Shown here: positions 22,467 through 34,346 of the stretch, one piece after another
Layout: each line of letters starts with the position of its first letter
Numbering within the stretch: the stretch's first letter is position 1
Assembly: GCF_028502605.1 (NCBI RefSeq)
Contig: NC_079237.1
Location: forward strand, 620,001 to 684,000
Length of the DNA stretch: 64,000 nucleotides
Direction: 5' to 3'
Source of the DNA: Trichoderma breve
Taxonomy: Eukaryota > Ascomycota > Sordariomycetes > Hypocreales > Hypocreaceae
Made by a program: the position numbers and the translations under genes
The notes under the pieces: generated by a model
What the model saw: the letters and a program-made list of their open reading frames with translations, nothing else
Told to the model about the DNA's origin: nothing
Database searches by the model: none

Positions 22467-25400
22467 CTAGGCTTCTTCCTCAATCATGGCACGAACTTCT
22501 GGTTCATTCAACAGAATACGGCGCCCCAGTTCTTCGGGCGGATGTCCGTCTCGGACGGCACCAAAGTCGAGAATCTAACGAGTCCAAGTCAGTCATATTT
22601 CTTGTTGGGAGAACGGATTAATTCAACGGGGATCAAATCTCACCTCCACATAAGTCAAGTTGTCCCTCTGAACAGCTGCAACGCATCGCCTTCCGTCAAA
22701 CTTGACTTGCCAGACCCCAGACAGATCTGTCAGGAGGTCTTGCACGCACTCTCCCGTCCTAACGTCCCACATCTTGACAGTCTTCTCACTGCCACTGATA
22801 ACCTTTCGGCCGTCGTGCTGAAAGCAAGTAATGGCACCCGTGTGAGCCATTAGAGTGTTCTTGCACTTGCCAGTTTGGGGATCCCAAATCCGGAGTGTCG
22901 AGTCTGCGGCAGCCGACACGAGGCGGTCGTCGCGGAGGTCCAGCAGGCCAACCAAAAGGCTGTGGCCTTCCAGCGTGTAGAGACAAGCGCCCGTGGCGAG
23001 GTCCCAGATCTTGACCAGCGAGTCCATGGAGCCCGAGATGCATCGGTTACGCTCGTGGTCGAGCACCACCGAGTAAACCTTTTGTGTGTGTCCATGGAGC
23101 ACATGCAGGGAGTCGCCGGTGCTGATCCGCCAAACTCGGACTGTGCTGTCGTAAGATCCGCTGACCAAGATGTCACCGTGGGCCGAGATGGCGCGGACCG
23201 AGTGGGTGTGCCCGGTCAGGACGCGGATGAAGTAGGGGCAGTCGGACTCCTGGGCCGGGGGACCCGTCTGGATGTACCGCCGCGATCCAACCTCGGGGAG
23301 ACGCCAGACACGCAGCTGGCTGTCTCTGGAACCCGTGATGATCAGCGGCTTCTCCGGCTGCATGATGGGAGTGCCGTCCGTCGCCATACCAGTCTCCGTC
23401 GGCATGAGAATCTGCAGGCAGCGAACCGTGCTAGTGTGTCCGTAAAACACTTGTTGGCAAAGGCCGCGCTCAATATCCCAGACTCGCACCGACCTGTCTG
23501 TCGAGCCCGAGACCAGGATATTACCCTCATACTGAAGAGCCCACACGCCGCCCTCGTGGCCCTCAAGCTTCTTGCGGAGTTTGCCCGTCTTGGTGTCGTA
23601 GATGTGGATGAGAGTGTCGTCGCTGCCGGTGATGATCTTGTCGTCGTCAAACTGGAGGCAGGTGATGACATGTCGAGGATGGGCGGCAAACGCTACATGG
23701 CTGGGCTTGGTCGCGCCGTTAGTCCAGCTATGGCGAATCATGTAGTGACGGCGATAGAGCGACTTGTACAGATGAAGTTGTCGCAAACTCGATAGGCCCA
23801 GTTGGGGGTCGGGCACGGCTTGCATCGCCGCGTGAGCCGCAGAGAGAGGACCAGCCGACTTGTGCTGCTTAACCTCGCCCTGAGCCCTGTCGTCGCGGTT
23901 GGCAACCACTTCCTGGGTGCTAGCCCGCCGTTTCGATCGCTCCGACGTGGAGGCATAGAGACCACGCTTGCGCTTCGAGCTTCGCACCCTCGGCGTGACT
24001 TCTTGCTTCACGGCCTGGGTGAGCTCCTTTTCTGAAGAGGTCAACCGGTTCTGCATGCTCAAATCCTGCTCGTAGCCGTTGACGCCGACGGGATCCTGCC
24101 ATCCCCACCCCTGAATGATAGCCTTGTTCAATTCGCCCGGAGGGAGAGTAAAGCCATCCCTGTCAAACAGCTCCTTCCACCCAGTCTCATTCCGGTCAAC
24201 AATGTTGCGCCATTGTTTTGATACTTGGGCACAATGGCTGAGGTCGCGGAAGTCGAGATACGATAGAATGTGGTAGCTCAGCTCGAGGGGCAGTTGCTGC
24301 AAAAAGTCACACTTGAGGGCGGGATTCACTGCATCGGCAACGATGCGGAGAGTGGGTCGAGGGCATCGACGGAGGAACTGGTACATCATAAAAGTCTTCA
24401 TCTCCGTCTTCATCGAGTCAAACGCCTCCAGTAGGGTCTGGGGGTCAACAATGACGGGCTGGTCGTATTGCCGCATCAGGCCTCGCTTGCCATGGGACGG
24501 GTGCTCATATGACACCATGTCAGTATATCCGTCAGTACCTTGGGAATCGGCCATCCATGTGTCTGACTGATCAGTCTTGAAACTGGACTGTGCGTTCTCG
24601 TCGGGTTCGGCAGAGTGCAGCTGGGCAGCGGCCAAGGTGGGAGATAATCTCGGACTAGGAAGACTGGCATCCTGCGCGGCAATAACATCGATTGCGGGTC
24701 GATGCTGCGGGCGGACCGAAGGTTCAAGGGACTCGTCGGTATCATCGGCGAACGATTCCGGGTCGGCATCGGTAACTGGCGGCGTCGCTACGGTGCTGCT
24801 AAAAGTGTGGGCATCGCTGCCGGCGGGACTCGACGCCTCGTACGGAGGAGACTTTGAACGGCCTCGAAGCAGGTCTTGAGAATTAAGTGAATAATCGAGG
24901 TGCAAAGGCCGTCGTTGTAACGAACGGCCCTGGAGTGAATCGGCCGTCTCGGTAATGTCGGGCGTGGCGAGAATGCCAATGGAGGCATTTCTGGCGGCTC
25001 TATCGCCAGTGTCAAGACGCAAAGTGCTGCTGCTGCCGTCGCTGTTACTGCCGGTAGCGCTGCTTCCCTGTATGACGGAGCGGCGCAGTCTATTTGAAAC
25101 AGCATGAAGGTTTGAGCGGGCAAGTCGTTGTGAAGACCTGGTGGCTGCAGCGGTAGGGGACTCTGCAGCGGCTATTCTATGACTCCGGCGAGAGTAGGGC
25201 TCGGATGGCGAGGCTGAAGGGATGCGGCTCAAAGGCTCTGGTGTTTGTACTTCGCTGGCTGTAGGTTCCTGTTTGATCAGGGCTGGGACTAAGCTTTGGC
25301 TTCTCTTAACCTGTTATTATTGTGTTAGCAGGGCAAAGGCGGAAAAAATCATCACGGCCCATTGAACCGAAAGCCCACTTACCAGTTGACCATCGACATG

Positions 25401-25742
25401 GTCATCAGCGTCCTCGATCTTCCTGGCATCGGAATCCTCCTCTTCAGCGCCAAAACTGTAGGAAAAGTCGACCAGCTCGGGAGGCGTCGGCTTCATGGCC
25501 AAGGGATACTCCTTGGAGTCAAGAGTGTCGAGTGGGGCGGGGTCGCGGATGAAGACTTGGGGAAACTTCCTCGTCAGGCGAGTCGTGGTGGTGACGGTCC
25601 TTGTCTCGACACACTCGCTGACATGCAGTTGGAAGCGGCGGCCGCTGGGGGGGGTGCTCTCGGCGATGTTGACCGAGACGGTCTGCGTGTGGGCGCTTCT
25701 CGGCCGCCGTGGCTCAAGGCCTTGGGATGGCGAGGGCGTCAT
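22467..25742 (-). CDS. cdc4: F-box/WD40 protein Cdc4, SCF ubiquitin ligase substrate receptor
   Basis: Three exons, complement(25383..25742), (22644..25310) and (22467..22574), introns 72 and 69 nt, 1044 residues. The N-terminal ~400 residues are low-complexity. A dimerization-like helix (TLLEAFDSMKTEMKTFMMYQFL, about 410-435) precedes the F-box (FLQQLPLELSYHILSYLDFRDLSHCAQV, about 455-500). A basic stretch SSKRKRG may be a nuclear signal. Seven to eight WD40 blades follow from about 660 (IITGSDDTLIHIYD, LVSGSTDRSVRVWD, LVSGSYDSTVRVWR, CISGSMDSLVKIWD and so on). The last exon adds a conserved end (LDFGAVRDGHPPEE). Cdc4/Fbw7 brings phosphorylated substrates such as CDK inhibitors to SCF for ubiquitination in the nucleus. 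The start at 25742 (MTPSPSQ) is the first ATG before conserved sequence; the frame is open further upstream but unlike protein. Confidence 0.9.
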
Positions 25743-28700
25743 TGTGTGGTGTCGGGAAAACCCCCGGCGGCTGGATCTGGGGCTTCCGACGATTGCTGTC
25801 CTGTTGCCGCTGGAGTCTCTGCTGCTGGAATCCCGTCGATGGTGATGTTCCAGCGGGAGAGAGGAGCGGCTCTGGCTGGGCTGGTGGCAGAGGGATCGAG
25901 AGTTTGCCTGGTGCGAGTGCGAGTCTCTCGGGCGAAGGAGGGTTTTGCAGGACACGAGGCTGGTGCGCGTGCGCCAGGCGTGGCTTGCTGTTGCTGCACT
26001 TCCGCGTGAGGGGACGACGAGGACAACCCAAGAACAAATCTGGAGAAAACAACACAACAAAGCAAACAGACTGTGAAGCGTAAGTGCAGGAACACGCTCG
26101 AGTTTTCTTCTTCCTCTTCTTCTTCTTTTGTTGTCTGGCGGATCAAAGGGCGAGAGACGGCGTGTCCGGCCGTGAGAATCCGGCTGTCTCCTTTTGTGGC
26201 GGATGATATTAGATAAGGCAGCGGAGGTACCTGGAACAATGGTGGTAACAAAACAAGGCCGGCTGTGTTCAACCGCTAATTCGCTAGCGGGCTGGCGCTG
26301 TACAGTTGGCTGCTTAGCGGCCATGGATGGGGTCGTTGGGTACAATCGAGCGGCTCCCTAGAGGCCTTTCACCGGTAATTGGACAGGACACGAATCGCCA
26401 CTAAAGGCGCTCCGTACGGTAGCCACTACCAGTATGGGGAACGGCAGTGTGCCGCTGCACTTGTACTCCGTGCGCTGAGGAGCGCCTCCAAGGTACATGA
26501 ACCTGCTAGAGCGGCAGTACCCCGGACCGTCGACGGAATGGATTTGGATGACATACATGAAAAGCCACTCGAACCTCGGCCACCGACAGACGCAAAATTT
26601 TGATCAATTTCTACAGGTACATGGACCGCTAGGCAGCTGTGCAGTGTGAGAGTCTCTGGATGACAAAGCATCTCATGTATCCCAACCTGTCGCTGTTTCT
26701 TCATGGCGGCCAGCCGGACGTATCTTTTAGCTGCCGTGCGGGCGGGCTCTATCTTGGTGTACCTACTGCAGCCCTGCGATTCCATCAATCGATACAGGTA
26801 GTTTAGGTACATGATTGATCCAAGAGGCATGTACCTGTCCAGTAGGTCAAGGTGAAATTGTACGCCAGACCGATGCCTTGCATGTACCTAGTGTCTGCAT
26901 TGGACAGCGATAGCCCAGCCCGTACAAAACAGCACAGGGGAGTCTAGAACTGCACCAGATCACAATGGACATGGACCTTATGTCGAGGCACGATACACAT
27001 CACATCTCCAACTTCTCGCCATCGTAAGACAAACGAGAGCCACTCCAGTGGACACTATTGCCTCTACCCCGTTTCTCTGTCTTTTTCCCGCTCTCTTCAA
27101 TTTCAAGGGTCCTAGCCGAAGCATGGAGGTCAATAACGCTGCATCCCTCATCACATCAGCACATCCATCACCAACACGCCAGACCTAGCCAGCGGCAACA
27201 TCTTGGGCTCCCCTCTCCCCATCTGGAGGACAAGAGGCACAATTTTTTAATGAAAGATGCCCAAGTCGTCATTGACGTGTAATTGCAATCTATACTTGCA
27301 TTTTGGCTTCCTCCTCTGCGTAATCAGGTGGCCTTTCCCCTCTTTCGACTTGCTGCGCGACATCTGCACGACCAGCGTTATCGAGGGGCTCCTCTGTGGA
27401 GGGTAGCAACAGATGCATCAATAATGAATACCTGTACATATATACAGGTGCCAACTGCAGTGCTAATGCAAACCCCAAAGGAAAAATATCTGCTTGATAC
27501 CTAATACTACATTGATCTACTGCTGAGCTATTTTAGCACACGGTGAGCAAGATATGCTGAGCGAATGTACGGAGTATCTTTGAGCACTTGCAAGCCACAT
27601 CTACCAAGTTAAGGTACTAATAGCCCTGTTCCTTTTCGAACAGGGTATCGATGTTCCGCACATTGGTCACATATGCAGCTAGCAGAAAGAGAGAGAGGAC
27701 ACCGTAATGAGCACCAATGATGGCGTGCGTCCTTTTGATTCTGACTGCAGCCCGGTTCGTCGCACTTCGGCGGCAAGATACATACTTTACTTGTGCTTCA
27801 TCATCGTTCCCGTGCTTGTCCTTGTCCTTGTCCCGGTGCACTCCCCACAAAACTGCGGCTTTTGATCCATTAACATCTCCTCTCTCTGTGGGAGACAAGT
27901 AGGTATCAAAAGACCCTGCTGTGAGGATTGGAAGCTGGATTGATGCCAATGCAGTACGGCATCCGGTGTATGTTGGGCTGTACAAAACCGGAATACAAAG
28001 CGGAACACTTACTTATCCAGACTAATCCCAAGCATATGCAACATGTGCTACCATATCTCACTGCTCTCTTGGTACTAAGATGACCCTAGAAGAAAAACAA
28101 ACGTTATTTTCCAGTCAACCATACGATATCCCCCGTCGTCTCGTCATCAATCGTCTCACCCAACAAACCAACCCCCATCACCTGTGCAATAACCCCAATC
28201 CAATCCGCCCGCCTAACAAAACCCCCAGACCATCCAGACATTCCCCCCATTCAGCCGTCTCGTCTCCGCAAAACCGTCACATTTTCGTCTGTTCCTTTCC
28301 TCTCACCTAGAATACTAAACGAACGCCACATCAGGCTGCCAACGCATAACAATGCGCCGCCCCCCTAAAAAAATTTCAGTGCCAAAGCTTCGGCCGATAT
28401 CCCAAAGCGGTACTCGTTCTTGCTTACTACATGCCAAGTTTCGGGTACCTGGTACGGGTCCCGAGACCTCCGTACTGCCGGTCCGGAAGCCTTGAAGCGA
28501 GGTTGAAAAGAGCCGATAGATTGTTCAATGTGAAAAAGCCATGGTAAAAGGAATAAGACTGATGAAATATAATGAAATATCCCAATTCTAAGCCTTGAGT
28601 ATTCTCAAACGAGATAGGCTATCACGTTACGTAGCCTGCGCACAAAAGAAGAGTATACAATACTCGAGTCACCAGCGCAGAAAGCCTATCCGCACTTCTC

Positions 28701-29242
28701 AGGCCAGGGAACTTGAGGCGGCTTCGCGAGTCAGGTGAAAGGTGGCAGCTGCAGCAGGTTCTACTCTTGCTTGCTAATGTCTGCCCTGGATGGAGCAGCG
28801 GGATTAGGCTCATGGCAGCTTATTTTCCCGTTACTCCTGCTGTTATGATATTGTAATTGATGACGTAGAGTCAGATCTGACGCCTTGCGTGTCTTAGCAC
28901 TGGGGCTGATGAACGTGATATCTGACGCGTTACAAATATTTATTTTTGGGCTGCCACTTCATTGACATGACCGATATTCCGAAGAAATCCTTTCCTCTTC
29001 CATTATGTAAAGTAAAATATTGACAAGTTAGTAATCATCCAAAGCCATCTCGCTTCAAGACACGCTCAAATACTCTAACATGCAATACCATTCCTGAAAT
29101 CTAACAAATGTTGGCTCCGTATAACCCTTCTCTAAATATATCCAAAAAGCCCAAAAACTAATGCTATGCATGCTCCCGTAGAATTCACGTAACCAAGAAT
29201 CTCGCTTATACATAAATGATATATGAAAGAGAATTCTGTTTC
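25743..29242. other. 3.5-kb gene-free region upstream of cdc4
   Basis: The largest gap in the window. It contains the clustered AGGTACATG elements at 26491-26889, TACGGAGTA at about 27567, a pyrimidine-rich stretch at 28120-28310 and several short frames without ATG or domain resemblance. It may hold a long promoter, a leader with introns or unannotated non-coding transcripts; I cannot identify any gene. Confidence 0.5.
26491..26889. repeat. Cluster of five AGGTACATG/CATGTACCT 9-mers
   Basis: Copies at 26491-26499, 26616-26624 and 26805-26813 (AGGTACATG) and at 26828-26836 and 26881-26889 (CATGTACCT). A sixth partial GTACCT is at 26759. They occur in both orientations in about 400 nt of cdc4 upstream DNA. 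Confidence 0.8.
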
Positions 29243-31417
29243 TCATGAGATGTAAACCGGCATTCGGCTGCCTAAAAGCTCGCTCTTAGGCAACTGTACG
29301 TCCTTCTTATTAAAGTTGTGCAGCATCAGCCAACAGACCATGCGGAAAACAAGAGTGCACCAGACATCATCGTGGGTAACGTCCAAGTCAGCGAGCGAGA
29401 CACCGCTGAGGTTGTCTTCTGATTCCGCAGCGTTTCTCACCGTGATGGAAATCTCTCGCTGACCTTCAAGATGCAGAGCCATCTCCCTCGTCGAATGCTC
29501 TCCGCCCTTGACAATGGATTCACTAGTGGGACTTTTAGGCGGGAGAAGCGAGGTGTTCGACCGGATACTTGGAGGGGCTCCAACAAGGCTGTTTCTTCGA
29601 TCGGTTGTGCGAAAGGCAGTCGACACCACATGAGGCCGGATAACATCGAAATACACGTCCATTAAAATGTCTTGCCGATCGTCCGGTCCAGCAGCGTCCA
29701 TGTCCTCAAACCGCTGAAGCGGCGGCCGTGGTCGGGACTTCTCTGAAGGGGCCGGCACTTCTGGGTGGAGAGAGAGGGAATCTGAATTTTGGTCTTCTTG
29801 TTGGTTGAGAAGCCTAATCACCTCCTGGATGTGGTGTCTCAGGACATCCTGAACAATTTCCCGCCGACGCATGTGCCTCTCCGCGCTAGAAGTACCGTCT
29901 TGAGGCTTATCTGAAGCCTCCTCAGCGTCGTGGCTAGTCTGCCTTTCTAACTTTGTCCTCGCAGTGAGGACATCATCTGTGTCATCCAATGCCGCATGGA
30001 GCGACCTCAAAAGGAGCCATCTATCAAGGCTCTTATCGTCATCCAGATGCTCCCTTATTTGCTCAATATGCTGCCTGAAGCGTGCAATCACCATAGAGTG
30101 TTGCTTTATTCCCATAGAGTCGAATTGAGCCTTTAAATAAAATGCATCAAGTATTTTGGGTAGGGAGACTGATGAATTATCCCAGCTGTCTGGTGTGGGA
30201 TTAGGGAGGTATGTGAAACTGCTGTTTTCTATGTGAAAAATCCGGCTCACCATGCCCAGAATCTCGAACGATACTAGCAAGAGGTGTCAGTTCCGGAATG
30301 GCAGTAACAGGTATTCGTAACAATGGGGGAGAGAAGACATACTGGGAAAGAGGTGAGACATTCGCGTTCCACTATCCAAGCACATTCGAGTCGTGACATT
30401 GTTGCAGCCTATCGAGGTCAAAGTTTCTGAAATCTCGCGCAAGTTACCCATCAAGAGGGTGCTCAGATTTTGCTGCTCCTCGCCAGGGCCCTTCAACCGC
30501 CGCTTATCGTCCTTCTCACGGTAGATGGTGGGCACATAACCAAAGCACAGCTCCTTGATCTCGTCAACGGGGATGACACGATTGCGCTTAAAGGTGCACT
30601 GGCCATTGACTTGAAAAGAGAACATGAGTCCGGGATCACTGATTCTCTCGCCCAAGATCATGAAGCCATTGCCTTCTCCCCAATAACGGTCACGCTTACG
30701 GTCAAATTCTTTCCAATACACACCGACCGCAGCCATCATTTCTATCAAGTGGCACATGGTGGTGGTGGCGTAGGGCTTGGTGATGGATGGAGGCATAGTA
30801 TCCCAGCTCTTGCGTTTCCGCTGCACAGCAATAGTCAGAGTATGGTGATCCACCAATGTTGGTGGCTTTGATGGAATGCCATGCAAGTTTGCCGGAGGCC
30901 CAAAATCCTTGTATTGCTTCTCCTGCCACTCCCGCGATTCCAGCTCCATGCGCTGGGCGGCGAAGAGCAGCACATACCAGGCAGCTTTTTCATTGTCCGA
31001 AGTGTGAATCTTTTCCTTTGCGGATTTCTCTTTGTATTCCTTGCGCAGATCCAATGTCGAGGTTGAGTGTGTATCGTCCTGGGACTTTTGAGTGCCGTCG
31101 AGATAGTAGATGGGGGCATCTGCTACTGGTCCGTTGGGGTTCGTAGGCGGCGACACGAAAATGACGGGCACGTCGAATTGGACCTCGAATCGCAGCTCGT
31201 CCAATCGAAACTGTCTCGTCTTGGTCAAGGCCCAGCCGCCCATGACTTTTTCGTTGCATTGAGAGTATCCTTGAGCAGACGCATAATACTGCTGCAACAC
31301 TTGCATAAACGTGGCTAGCAGCGCCACGACAGACACCACCAAAGCCACGATGGCCGTGATGAAATCGGAATTGTCATTGCCGCCATTGTTGCCGTTGTTG
31401 CTAGCCGTGCTGTTCAT
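29243..31417 (-). CDS. Modin-like membrane-anchored protein
   Basis: Exons complement(30343..31417) and complement(29243..30273), intron 69 nt (GTATGT...CTTGCTAG), 701 residues from the ATG at 31417. After an Asn/Gly-rich start comes one hydrophobic helix (FITAIVALVVSVVALLATFMQVLQQYY, about 20-45), then NEKVMGGWALTKTRQFRLDELRFEVQFDVPVIFVSPP, which resembles the opening of fungal proteins annotated as modin. The rest has conserved-looking blocks (CHLIEMMAAVGVYWKEFDR, DELKELCFG-like, VWCTLVFRMVCWLMLHNF) and a disordered Ser/Pro middle (about 520-620). In Podospora the mod-A product of this name modifies vegetative incompatibility. The assignment is by remembered resemblance of the N-terminus, so moderate. 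Function here is unknown. Confidence 0.6.
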
Positions 31418-34346
31418 CGTAGATCGAGGCTGACTCAACTCTCGGTTGAGATCGTGCTAGGGAGCAACAGCTGCTTCGCTCGATCGAGGGATTCGTTGGG
31501 GTTTTGCTGGATCGTGGAGAGCACATGTAGCATATGGCATCGGCAAGGCGTTTTTCATCGGCCGCATCAATTAGGCCGCGGAGGCAAAGTCGACGTCGAG
31601 TTGTGGCACAGATTGATTGGCAGGACAGCCCATGATCTGCCTGTTGCCTCTGCCTCTTCTGCAGTCGGCTGCCCAAGGCTCGAGGCTCTGCCAGTGGTCG
31701 CCTTTCCTGTCGATTTCCAGGAGTCGAGTCAGCCCAAGAGACGAGGCGCGCGGGACGGTGCGGCGCGACCAGGCTGGCGCCATTGGCCCAGCCCCCAAGC
31801 CACTTGTGCTTTTCGACTGTTCCATGGGCCAATTGGTTAGTGTAATGTAGTGAGATTGCACGTCCAAATGGTCAGAGGCGTTGGTTAGACCAGGGGTCCC
31901 CCGCGACCCGCATCGTGGTGAGTTGCGTATAGCAGCGGATTAGTGGTGTAGAGTAACAATCAACAGCGTTTGTAGAGAGCTGAGATGAAATGAGGCGAGA
32001 GTGCCCTGAAACAGAGACAGATCAGAAACAAGGCAGATTCTGCCACGAGACGAGCAAAGGGACCGAACAGGGCGGATGACGCAGTTTGGAATGGATGATT
32101 TGATGGTGGATGTTTGATGCCAAGAAATCTGGAGGAGGGCTGTGGCGCTATCCTTCGACGTGGACAGCTCTCTAGCGCCCTACAATGGAGCGCTCTAGCG
32201 CCAAGGTCCCCTGTATGCCTCCACTGTAACTTGGTCCATTAGCGATTGATCTGCCTACATGAACCTCCATACATGTACCCAGACATCTATCATCGTGCTT
32301 ACCCTGAGGCATCAACTCAATTTCAACATCACCGCATCAAGGCAACAAGATGCAACACCAGCTCTGGAAGAAATTAGGCAACCATACCGAATCGTCAAGA
32401 AAACGAAAGTGAAGAAATACAGCGGGTTGGATTTATCCCCAACAATGCTCGTAGCCGCTTGGTCACAATTACTATCAACGTACATAATCCGCTTCACTCA
32501 GCTCGACTCAACCAACAACAGCAAATAGCCTTGATTCGCCTCGTCTCATTGCAAGCGCCGCCAAGCTGCTCGTCCACGTCTCATCGCATCAGGTCCCTGC
32601 TAGTCAGAATGTCGTTTCGGTATTCCTCTGCTGTTCCGGCGCCTCTACATCCCTTTGGACTAACAGAATGTTTCATCCTGGCTTGATGGCGAGGTTTCCG
32701 TCCAGTGAGAGGCTGAGAAAGATCACCGAGACACAAACGCCACTGTCACGCCTCAGGTTCGCATTTCGCCTCACCGCTCCTCTGGCATAACAATTTGTAT
32801 CACCCTTCACTAAACAGACGGTAACAGGCAAGTATCATATACGAGCTCTCTTGTTTCCTCAATACTTGATCTACTGGTACGACTGCCTGCGAGTGGGGAA
32901 ACACAGCCTCGTGCGGTCTATCAGTGTCAATCGCCTATTAGGCTATGCTTGTCATCCTAGAACAACTGGTTAATGTCTTTGTTGGTTTCCGAGAGCTGCT
33001 TTGCTGGGAAAGGCTTTCCAAGTGAATCAGCTTTATCGTCTATTGGCCACTCTTCAACCAAATCGCGAATCTGCTGTGGATACATGTATGGTCTCCATCT
33101 CAATCGCCACCTTCTGCAACAGCTGGGATCAGACGACGGCCCTTCCCTTGGTCGTCCAAAATACTTGTTTCATTGGTATGTATGGAGCAGGGGAGAAAGA
33201 GAATTGAGTCAAGTGTTGACATGTTTATGAACTTTATTGCTATGGTCATTCTCTCGGCCAATTGAACTAGAATGATTACTTATCATTGTTCTCAGCACTG
33301 CTGCGTAACGGAATATTACAACGAAAAGCCTTGCAGGAGAAGTATAGCAACCGCCTGGCCTATATCAGGAACTGTCTCTGCCGTTGCGGTACCAATGTAC
33401 ACGTGTACGTCTACCAGGAGGGTTCCATATCGTGACGGCTTGCGTTTGTGCTTTTTCTTGATCTCGGTCTCGCTGCTCGATCCGGTACGCCCGCGTCCAA
33501 GGCTATAAATGCGTTGGGCTGTTCGATTTGAAGAAGTCAAACAAAAGTGCCATAAGGTGGAGAGTAAAAATAGTGTCGCTTTTGTCCGTTTGCCCGTGTC
33601 TCGTATGTCAATCCCGCGGCGTTTGTTGCTGTGCATTCGCGCAGTCTGATAACCGAGTGCGACGGGCGGCAATTCGATGCAGGGTGTCTCTACCCACATC
33701 ACGGCACAAACAGCTAGCTTCCGCGGATGGACTCTCGAACAAGGCGAGGCTATCAAAAGCACTCCTGGACAAGATACAACACTAGCACTTACGACAAGAT
33801 ACTGCAACGTAATGCTGTCAGATTCTACTATATGATGCATCTCACCCTTCCTTCAAAGGCCAAGGGAAAAAGAAAGCCGCCCTCAGATCCCAAGACATCG
33901 GTGTTAAGATCTGTGGAGCAGCCATACTTCCCTTCCCGCTAGTTATTTGAACGCGACCAACAACAAACTCATCTGGCCAATAATTCATCTCTCCATGACA
34001 AGGAACAGTGGAGCATGCAGTGTGATACAGACGTGCGGTTCCGCGGGTCATCGCGAAGATGTGCTCATTGTAAGCAATATTGGAAACGGTGTTGGTCGCC
34101 CGATGCAGACAATAGCGAGTCTAAGAAAATGAGGTGGAGGAGGAAGCCGGCCCTTGCCCCGACAGCTCCATTGAAGACTTTCCATCTTATAAATATTCAA
34201 TAACCTTTAATAACGGAAGAAACTTTGGCTCTCTCCTTTCATCCGTTTCCCATTCGTTGTGACTCTCTGCTCCAAGAGAACTTCGATTCCCCTTCTGCTC
34301 GTGCTTAACCTGAACACTCGTGAATTCAGAATCAAGTCTATGAAAC
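31418..34346. other. 2.9-kb divergent intergenic region, modin-like / O-methyltransferase
   Basis: No supported gene. Frames at 31454-31867 (both strands) and 33316-33840 lack convincing features. CATGTACC occurs again near 32270. Otherwise unremarkable composition. Confidence 0.5.

Noticed and set aside
31800..31910. tRNA-like D-arm text (CCAATTGGTTAGTG)
   Set aside because: No matching B-box, no foldable T-arm and no acceptor stem pairing found around it.
33316..33840. Minus-strand open frame of 174 codons
   Set aside because: No start context, no family resemblance and an odd mix of Cys/Arg/Ser typical of non-coding frames.
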